Assembly (NCBI RefSeq): GCF_022605725.1
Contig: NC_065549.1
Span: 40,439,690-40,503,689, forward strand
DNA length: 64,000 nucleotides
Direction of reading: 5' to 3'
Source of the DNA: Anthonomus grandis grandis
Lineage: Eukaryota > Arthropoda > Insecta > Coleoptera > Curculionidae
Both the position numbers and the translations under genes were made by a program. Shown piece by piece: positions 55,933 through 64,000 of the stretch (position 1 is the stretch's first letter; each line of letters begins with the position of its first letter). A model generated the notes under the pieces. That model did not search any database and had not been told where the DNA came from. It saw only the letters and a list, made by a program, of their open reading frames with translations.

Positions 55933-57285
55933 ATGGAGGTATTCAGTCCAACGAAAAGATGTACTAAAAATTCTCCACTATCGCTGAGTGAAAAAGTTAT
56001 TATTTTAAATGTACATGATTGCATAAAACACGATTACCCTAGTTTTACTGTGCAAGAAATTGTTGAAAAATGTTCTCGAATGAGTGGAATTGGAAAGTCC
56101 ACCATTTTCAAATTGTTGCGGGAAAGAAAAGTAGCAGGTCAAGTGGAATCTCCCAAGCAAAAGCCAGGACGACCTACAAAAGTCCTTGATAAAAATGCTA
56201 AATGTATAATTCGAAGAAAAGTTCACTCTTTTTATTTTAAAAAGGAAATACCCACCATAGACAAAATTTTAATGGAGCTTGGCCGAGATGACAGTATTCC
56301 GTTGATAAGTAGAAAACTTTTATGGAAAACTTTAAAAAATATGGATTTTGCCTGGGAAAAGCATAACCGCAAAGCACTTTTACTGGAGAGCGACGAAACT
56401 GTTTGTTGGAGACGACAATACTTGAGAAGTATCAAGCAGTACCGCAGGGAGCAAAAGAAAGTTTTTTATCTTGATGAGACGTGGATTAACGAAGGTTATA
56501 TAGTCCAAAAAATGTGGCAAGACAAAAATATAACCAGTGCTCGCCAAGCTTTCATAGAAGGCCTGTCTACGGGTATTAAAGTACCTTCGGGAAAAGGAAA
56601 AAGACTTATAATCACACATATTGGAAGCGAAGAGGGATTTTTAAAAGAAGGTCTGCTAACCTTTGAGTCGACTCGCACAGGAGATTACCATGAAGACATG
56701 AACTCAGACGTTTTCGAGGACTATTTTGGTGAAATGATAAAATTTCTTCCGGCTAATTCGGTGGTGGTTATGGATAACGCAAGCTATCATTCACGGCGAA
56801 TAGAGAAGACGCCAACTTCAAGTTGGAGAAAGCAAGAAATTATCGATTGGCTGACCGCAAAAGGTATTGCGTTTGAAGCAAATTTGATAAAAAAAGAACT
56901 GCTGGCAATAGCAAACTTACACAAAACTCGTTTCATGAAATACGCCGTGGAAGATATAGCCGAAAAATATAATATAACTGTACTGCGCTTACCGCCATAT
57001 CATTGCGAACTAAATCCTATAGAACTGATATGGGCGCAGGTAAAAGGATTTGTAGCAAGACAAAACACGACTTTTAAAATGAAAGATGTTAAGCTACTGT
57101 TTGATCAAGCCATTACGGAAGCGACACCAGAGAATTGGCGAAAAGCAGTCCAGCATGTAATTAAGCAAGAGGACAAAATGTGGGATCTTGACAACCTCAT
57201 CGATCAGACAGTCGATCCTTTAATTATAATGTCAAGAGGTGATGACAGTTCGTCAGATGACGAAGAAGACTACAATCTATTATAA
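55933..57285 (+). CDS. Transposase, D-D-E with 82-residue spacing, intact
   Basis: A 450-residue protein that would bind the TIRs and carry out cut-and-paste transposition into TA sites. The N-terminus holds a helix-turn-helix (about 16-66, LSLSEKVIILNVHDCI to STIFKLLRERK), a basic KPGRPTK hook (78-83) and a second predicted helical DNA-binding segment (about 88-140). The catalytic domain has YLDETWINEG (D181), VVVMDNASYHSRR (D281) and HCELNPIELIWAQVK (E364). 99 and 82 residues lie between them; ordinary Tc1/mariner spacing of the second pair is 34-41. The tail is acidic (DDSSSDDEEDY). No stops or frameshifts. The ATG is preceded by AAAA and is the first in the frame. The TIRs flank it at the expected distances. 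Confidence 0.93.
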   Translation: MEVFSPTKRCTKNSPLSLSEKVIILNVHDCIKHDYPSFTVQEIVEKCSRMSGIGKSTIFKLLRERKVAGQVESPKQKPGRPTKVLDKNAKCIIRRKVHSFYFKKEIPTIDKILMELGRDDSIPLISRKLLWKTLKNMDFAWEKHNRKALLLESDETVCWRRQYLRSIKQYRREQKKVFYLDETWINEGYIVQKMWQDKNITSARQAFIEGLSTGIKVPSGKGKRLIITHIGSEEGFLKEGLLTFESTRTGDYHEDMNSDVFEDYFGEMIKFLPANSVVVMDNASYHSRRIEKTPTSSWRKQEIIDWLTAKGIAFEANLIKKELLAIANLHKTRFMKYAVEDIAEKYNITVLRLPPYHCELNPIELIWAQVKGFVARQNTTFKMKDVKLLFDQAITEATPENWRKAVQHVIKQEDKMWDLDNLIDQTVDPLIIMSRGDDSSSDDEEDYNLL

Positions 57286-57366
57286 TTTAAAATTGTTATA
57301 CACTGTTCAAAAAGTGCCAGATCCAAAAGTGACATTTTCAACTGTTTTACTCTACATATTATGTTC

Positions 57367-57372
57367 AATAAA
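57367..57372 (+). terminator. Polyadenylation signal of the transposase gene
   Basis: AATAAA 82 bp after the stop codon, still inside the element, in a normal position for a poly(A) signal. Confidence 0.5.
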
Positions 57373-57671
57373 TTTGTGAAAAAAATATATTATTCCATTT
57401 AAACAAAAGTAACTTTCTAAAATAAAATAGCATTTAAGTACATTAATTATAAGGTAAAAAACAAGTCCCAGTTGCACGCCTTTGGCGAACCGTTTTCAAT
57501 GTTTATCAGTGGGTAACAATGGGCAAAACTCATAAATTGACCCAAAACCGGGTGGCACTACCTGCAATCAACGAAAAGAAAGAATTTTACATTGAAACTA
57601 ATACCCAACTAAGGTAGTGGCATAAAATATTGGTGGATCACCAGGTACCACTTTTGCATACCTAATGAGGT

Positions 57672-57703
57672 TTTATTGCTCTACACACTTCTGAAATAGA
57701 GTA
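57672..57703 (-). repeat. Right TIR
   Basis: Inverted copy of the left TIR ending in CTGAAATAGAGTA before TA. Confidence 0.92.
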
Positions 57704-57705
57704 TA

Positions 57706-58229
57706 GTAGATACTGTGTCTCCTGATAAAATTAATAATTACTCTCTGACTTGTAATCAAAATCATTCATGATAAATTTCAAATGCCCACAATACATTTAT
57801 ATCAAATTTTATTTTTTATATTTAATAATAATTAATAATAATAATAATAATGATAATAATTTAATTTTTTAATTCCCAAACCAGTGCTTTATTAGTTTTG
57901 GCCTCAAGATGAAACAAATATTTATACGGAGTTCACACTTTTTGACTGTAGGAAAACTATAGTTAAATATTAAAATAATATAGATATAAGTAGGAAATGT
58001 ATTTTACATTTCCTACTGAAAACTGGGTAGAAGCTGAAGAATTTAGTGTAATCACTCAGGCTCTCAAAACTTTTAAATGTAAGCTGGACAGGATCGTTTA
58101 GACATATGTTAGTTTGGCTCAATGCTATCAATTGGTGCGCGATCTCATACTATCATTATGAATTTCATTAACTGCTTGTAAATGTATTTGATTTTACTTA
58201 GTTAGGAGAAAGTGTGGAATTACGAGACG
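57706..58229. other. AT-rich DNA with an (AAT)n microsatellite
   Basis: A run of TAATAATAAT-type repeats occupies about 57823-57862. Nothing else was recognised. Confidence 0.6.
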
Positions 58230-58740
58230 TGGCGAATCATGAGACAGCACTGTGATTTGTTCATGCGTTAACGGTGACATATCGAAACAGCTGATATTGT
58301 CTCATCTCGGTCATAGCTTATCTTTCTAGTAGAAATTATTTGGTGTAGCTAAATATATCCGTCCCTTACTCAATTATATTTCGTTTACTTTGTTTGGTGT
58401 TCATAACTTATTCCTGCTTTGGCGTCACCATGCCGCGTTATTATGCAAAAAAAAAGAATTAAAATTGATTATGCCGCATAAGTTTTGGAGAAAATCAATC
58501 AGATCTTGGTTCATAATAATTGTATTCGGACCCTTGCTGGATCGGGAAAACAATCACCTGCAATTCCAGCACGATACGTCATGAAGTTTCAAACAGCAGA
58601 TATTGACGTTTCAACCTCTACAAATAATGTTATCATCACATTCATGAAATCAATTACTATTTCGGGTACAAAAACCATATATGAATCCGTTCTTTCGAAA
58701 GGTCCCGATCAGAAAAATGAGTAAATAAGTATCTTACACT
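58230..58740 (+). pseudogene. Possible pogo-like N-terminal fragment
   Basis: MPRYYAKKK near 58431-58457 resembles the start of pogo-like transposases (compare MPRTYVKKV at 20997). After frameshifts, IPARYVMKF near 58565 could be the recognition-helix region. Upstream, GTGTGGAATTACGAGACGTG (about 58212-58231) and CATGAGACAGC look like a leader or element end. The rest of the frame (58485-58724) is unassigned, so this call is tentative. Confidence 0.3.
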
Positions 58741-59300
58741 ACGAGGGTGACCATTGAAATCTCGGAAATTGTAAGTTACAAGGTTGGTTAAATGGAGGCA
58801 AAATTGCGCAATTTAAAGCTTAATAAAATGACGTTTAAAAAAAATTTAAATTCCGGATACTTCCGAAATTATCCGAAAAAAATCGAAAATTTTCAAAATC
58901 GTTTTTACCTTCTGCCGACTTTATTTAAAGAGACATCGGAAAACTAAAAACAGTTTTTTATTGCCACTTTTTATATCCTATAACATCATGCAAAAAAAAA
59001 ATGAATCCGACGTTTCGTTTTTTTTCGATCAACATCAACTTTATTTTTTCTTATGAACGCCATATTGGACTTTCTCATTTTTAAAAAGTATTTTTAATTG
59101 CCTTTAAAATGAGGTATCGCACTTGCATGTCCGATTACTCCTTCTAGTACTTCCAATAAAAACTCCATGAGTGCAAGAGAGAAAAATATATCAACGGGAT
59201 TTCCAAATAAATTGATTTTCACATAAACTGAAGCTATAAATTACTTTATATTTGATATAGTTTTTTTTAAACAAATTTAACACCCTGTATATACCTAAAT
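58741..59300. other. Noncoding transposon-like sequence ending in CACCCTGTATA
   Basis: Phrases such as AAAATGAGGTATCGCAC (about 59107) recall GTGTGGTACCTCATTTTAAA near 1472 in the palindrome region, in inverse orientation. The block ends at about 59280-59292 with ACACCCTGTATAT, the terminal motif of the 14958-16409 element. No transposase is readable. Confidence 0.4.
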
Positions 59301-62300
59301 ATAATATAAAACTATGTTTTTTATACACACGTACATAGACTTAAAGTTACCAACAGCTGCTATAGCAATTTCTCAATTCAAAGAAGCCTTGAAGTTGACA
59401 AATGTCACAAATAATTTAAATAACGATACAGTTTAAATCCCCTCTCGACGTTCCGGTGTCATATAAATATGCGGGGGAAAAGTTATATATTTCGAAATCC
59501 GCAAAGGGAGCGGAACAATTGCCGATTACTTGATTTATGCCATTGGAATGTGTCTGATGTTTGATATTCAATGGCCGTAACTTAGCGGGGAGACACTTTT
59601 ATTAAATGGCAGATAGTGTGCAAATCATACTTTTCATTCTTAATTGTTTATTGTATTTTGATATTTACTTATAGATTACTATATTTTCAGTTATAGATTT
59701 ATAAGAAAATATGTGTTTTGTTAGCCTTAAAGCCTTCTTAAAAAATTTTCTTATATATATGCATTTTTTTAAATAAATTGAAAACCCATTATTAATTAAA
59801 ATGATACAAACTTAAAAGAAAAAAATTATATATATCTTTATAAAACATGCCAATGAAGTTATTTTGGAGAGTCCTCAATTGTGTAAAATAACTCTTTTGA
59901 TTGACTCTTTAGATCCTTTGCAAATTAACATCTTTTTAGGTAGTTAATGTATTATTATGTCATTTTTTAAGTTATATAAAGGGTGTCCCATTAATAATGG
60001 TAGATAATTCAACAGATTATTTTTTTAAAAGAATTTGCTTAATAAATTTTCCTAGTTTGAAGGTCAAATACAACAAAGATCTAAGATGATAAACTCAATG
60101 TTTAATTTTTGTCATAAATTTAGCATTTGTTCTTCGTTTTTAACAAATTTTGTACAATGGGTTTGTTTTTATAAGAAAATATTAAAATTAACCTTTTTTT
60201 TAAAGGGCGCCACCAGCAAACATTTTGATTTCTTTTAATTTCCGTAACTTTTTTAGACCTGGCATAATTCAATTTTTTATTTAAAATATAAATTGTTTAA
60301 AAAATTTTGCTTGAAAAGGATACACTTCAAAAATCTCGCAACGATTCACTCGTTTCGAGGTATTTTTGTTTAAAATTTTCAATGTGATGAGTGCAATGTA
60401 AACGTCTAGAGTCATTCCAGATGTAGGTGTATCAGCAATTTGGAATAACGGTACAGAAAATCCACAGTCCAACATTCTCAAGCAGCTGTCAATGAAACAA
60501 TAGTTACCAACATAATAGTCAACAAACGTTCAACAGTCATAGAATCAGAAGAAAAACGCAGAAACTTTTGAAAATTGGCCTAAATAAATTTATGCAGTTT
60601 TTATTATTTATAATCAAAATTGTGTCCCAAAACTTAATAAGTGAGACATCAGAAAGTAAAAAGGTGGAGTTTTTGTTAGGAATAAAGAAGCAAATATGGT
60701 TAATGTTTGAATTTGGTGACTCTAAAAATCATTAGCAATTAGAGTTGAATCCAAACCCCTCTAGAAGTCATAAATAGCTCGACAGCTATTTACGACCTTT
60801 TAGGTAGCCCTGCTAATGTCTGAGGACTGAATACATTTATCATTTATTTGAATTTTAGCCGCTCGGATTTCTATATTTTAGGCATATGTTTGGACTAGTG
60901 CATTTATAAGATGACACCATACCGTCTCTTTACATCTTTCAAAGAGACCAAATTTTGTCCCTTAATCTTTAAGTCAGCAGCAAACCACAAAATATTATTC
61001 CATTAATCAGAATAACACATAAGAAAAAAAGAATTCTGCTTTCGCTGCTATCTAATAATGGATATTTGCGATCCCTTCTGACTATACTGAGAAAATTAAG
61101 TTACTAAAGTACTTTGTTAACCAAAATCTTAGTCGGTTTAAAACAATAAACAAATTATTTTAACAATAAATGTGGTAAAAATAACAATTGCATTTTTTAG
61201 TTTGGTTCTACTAAAGTAAATGTATTTAATGATATCTTATTAAAAATAGACTTTTATTTACTTTTTACTTGCTATTGTTTTAAAAGGGTTTTTTAGTAAA
61301 TTTTATTAAATGAGTTACTTAAAATGAATATTAACTTATTTATTTATTTCTAATAATTCGTTTTAAAATGAATATCAATTTAAATTAACTAATTTTTTTA
61401 GTGGCACCATTTATTATATTATACTAAATTTTTATTTATTACAAGTATTATTAAATAAAGTCTGTTTTTACTAAAAAAATAATTAGTCTAACAATGTCAT
61501 TTAGGTGTAGTAGATAAATATTCCCGTAACACCGGACAAGCTGATTCAAACTTCACCAAACACAGGAGTTTATTCCCTATAATATTTGTGATTGTGTTTT
61601 GGTTAGAATATTCAAGTAAGTATGCTTTCATGAGATTAAAAAATATTATATTTCGATATTATAAAATTTAAGAATTAAGGAGGTTAGGACTCTCACAAAA
61701 AAATGCGAAATGGCGGTTTATCCGAGTGTTTCCATGCTTTTATCTAAGCAAGATGCAACACTTAATATAAGATTTTCAGGAAATTAGTGCGATAGGTAGT
61801 TGGAAAACAGTCTAAAACGTTTCAGTCAAGAAAGAGTATTTTGATTTATTGCAGTTTTGTTACTAAAATTTTGAAAAAAGATGATTTTACTGTTAAGCCA
61901 CCAGTTAGAGCCAGTTTAAGTTTAAGCCAGAGAGTTATTGCATACCGTTTTTAACGTAAAAATAGGTTTAAAAAAATTAATAAATCTATTAACAAATTAA
62001 CCCAGGGATTACCCTGACAAATGGTATTGATTTTCCATTTAATGTTTCTTGAGGTACTTTGACACTGTAATTTTGTAGGTAGTGGAAACTAACAGTTCGT
62101 ATTGACTCGGGATTTGTTTCAACTAAAATCGATGAATCAGTCATCAAATAACTCTACAGTTTTCATATATGAACCTGATCAAGTTGGATATCTTGAGAAG
62201 AGAAGACAACGCGAATGAATTAGAATATGTTAGAAAAGTAAACTTAATTCACGTAATTCATGTATTAAGCCTGACAGACGCTACTCAAACAACAGACGCA

Positions 62301-64000
62301 AACGCTAACTCAATCAGTAGATGCTGTCTCTTCAACTACTAATGAAAATGCAACAAAAAAAAAGATTTGATGAACATGTATCCAAATATTAACAAGTCTT
62401 TTGACAGGTGGGTATAATAATATACGATTTAAGTTAATCAAAATAAAATAAGGCAGATTAACAAAAAGTGTTTTCTAATGAAAGATTGATTTGCACATGG
62501 TGTCTCAAATATAAATTATAGCCATCAACATCACACCTTATATTTTGTTCAGATCGAAAATAGAACTACTATTTTTTTTTTAATTTGAATAATGTATATA
62601 GCCAACTTTTAATCAGCCATAAAAATCTGAATCTGTCTGAATTTTAGGCACTTTTAGTATTTATAGGTAAAGTTTGCTTTAAAAATTACCAAAAATATTT
62701 TTTTAATAAAGAGATCGTTGAAACATAATTAAATAAACGTACTCGAAAAATCTCCCTGGCTATTATTTTATGTTGAGAACTAATGTTAAAAAATATTTAA
62801 ATATAATTAATAATTTTTTGACAAAACCATGCAACAGATTAACGTAATATAATAGTCGGGCAGATTTTTGGTGTCCGACATACTTTTTTGACGATAGTAC
62901 ATATTATTATAGATATAGTATCTAAATATAGTTTTTAAATAAATATAGGTAGTATGGTTCTATTTTTATGTACTTTCCATTTTTCTCTATATGATCATTA
63001 TGTTATAGTAATGTGGGAATGAAATTTACGAGTAGTGTACTTTACATTGATAGCAAGTATTTTACATATATCCATGTAAGATCTTTTAAGCTTTAAATAG
63101 TAGTAATCTATATTTGATGTTCTAGAGCCTCGAAAATGTTTTAAAAAAATAATCTACAGAAGGACCAATTGTGCTCACGTACAAAGAGAATTTAAGTGAT
63201 GGGCATAGGAAAGGCTCTAAAAAGTGATTATTATTGAACTATTTGCTGGTCATAGGATCAATTAGTAAGTATGTCACTCTTGTGAAATCAATTACTTATC
63301 AACAGAGTATTCCAAATTCTAGAATCAAACTTTAGAGGGATGTCATTCTTCATAAGAAAAAGTTCATATAATATGCATTTCAGAAACGCGTGACTCTAGT
63401 GGTACAGGGTTTCAAGGTTCTTCATTTTTCTAGCAAATTAAATAAAATAAAAATTTATTTAAAAATAATATGCTCAAAATTGTTTCAGTAGTTTCCAAAA
63501 TACAGTGAAGTTAGCAAAATAAAAGACTTTAATATTATACACCTTTGGCCGGTGTTAGATTATAAAAGATATTTGACAATTTTTTATAAAATATTTAAAT
63601 ATTTTTAATTAAATATTTTGTACACAATGTATTTCATAAAAGATCGTTGTCAAATATATGAACTATAATATGAACAACATGTATATCTAATCTGCAAGTT
63701 TAATAAAATTGAAAATTTAATTTTGCATAAACCATGCTAAAAAATATGATATGCATTGAATTATTTTAAGATTTTTCAGGCTTTATTTAAGCAAGTTTTT
63801 TTTTCTTATTGCTGTTAATTGTTAAAAAAGATTAGATTAAGGAATACGCAAAATAAAATTTTGTGGGTTGATATATATTTTTATTTTATTTAGCGTTACT
63901 AAAATATAGTTTTTCTATCAGGTCTTTATACTACACTACAGAGACACTACTTTTATGCACAGTATGCAATATAGTCAATGTTGACCTTTTAAAGAATAAA
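59301..64000. other. AT-rich DNA, no gene seen
   Basis: About 59440-59620 is a GC-richer island (CCCCTCTCGACGTTCCGG, ATCCGCAAAGGGAGCGG, GGCCGTAACTTAGCGGGG) that may be conserved noncoding DNA. AAGGGTGTCCCATTAATAAT at about 59980 looks like another transposon end. A higher-GC stretch at 62200-62330 has no ORF. Nothing else was recognised to the window end. Confidence 0.4.

Larger units (their letters stand above)
55603..57703 (+). mobile_element. Apparently complete DD82E-type Tc1/mariner-superfamily transposon
   Basis: The 2,101-bp element has 32-bp TIRs (55603-55634 and 57672-57703, one mismatch, outer TACTCTATTTCAG) and TA on both sides (55601-55602 and 57704-57705). It carries one intact transposase gene (55933-57285), about 330 bp of leader and about 390 bp of trailer. 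A DD82E group of this superfamily has been described under the name Sailor (recalled from the literature, not checked here). Intact ORF and well-matched TIRs make it the best candidate for a recently mobile element in the window. Confidence 0.92.

Noticed and set aside
56005..56678. Several minus-strand frames under the transposase
   Set aside because: Antisense shadows of the intact transposase ORF.

Overview
The window looks like a piece of an insect nuclear genome, most likely a beetle (inference from the transposon families and base composition; no host marker gene is visible). It is very AT-rich. I recognise no host protein-coding gene. Almost every coding signal is a transposable element or a ruin of one: non-LTR retrotransposons (CR1/Jockey-like, RTE-like, I-like), a Penelope-like fragment, Tc1/mariner-superfamily DNA transposons, pogo-like pieces, MITE-like elements and a probable solo LTR. 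Between them lie AT-rich stretches with a few GC-richer islands that look like candidate conserved noncoding DNA. The window is best read as gene desert or a very large intron.

Layout. 1-240: reverse-transcriptase (RT) scrap. 1498-2494: a giant, nearly perfect palindrome with arms of about 480 bp. 3210-7708: a long CR1/Jockey-like element with an intact gag-like ORF1, a broken endonuclease and a 508-codon RT frame, ending in a 9-bp A-rich tandem tail. 8641-9600: RT C-terminus (minus) split by a 0.4-kb inverted-repeat element that carries outward-facing hammerhead-ribozyme-like motifs and a tRNA-like Pol III unit. 10155-12790 and 52030-53060: two remnants of one RTE-like family. 14958-16409: a Tc1/mariner-superfamily element with about 130-bp terminal inverted repeats (TIRs) and a decayed DDD transposase. 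20997-21311: a pogo-type DNA-binding domain without its catalytic part. 25310-25870: a mariner ruin. 27870-28330: a foldback repeat with paired G-quadruplex motifs.

30882-34075: a 5'-truncated I-like element (minus) with RT, RNase H and poly(A), interrupted by a 709-bp MITE full of GCAATATT motifs. 38900-41010: an RT ruin (minus) interrupted by a probable solo LTR and by the opposite-strand 3' end of another element. 43800-45285: a third CR1/Jockey-like copy. 46735-49345: a composite satellite (about 120-bp units with a CACGTG E-box, and an 830-bp unit present twice). 49600-51160: another non-LTR 5' half. 54880-55360: a Penelope-like RT fragment.

The only element that looks complete is 55603-57703: TA target duplications, 32-bp TIRs and an uninterrupted 450-residue transposase with a D-D-E triad in which exactly 82 residues separate the second D and the E. 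The most unusual items are the hammerhead/tRNA-like inverted-repeat element, the giant palindrome, the composite E-box satellite, and the ORF1/ORF2 junction of the 3.2-7.7 kb element, where a single TAG separates two in-frame open regions.
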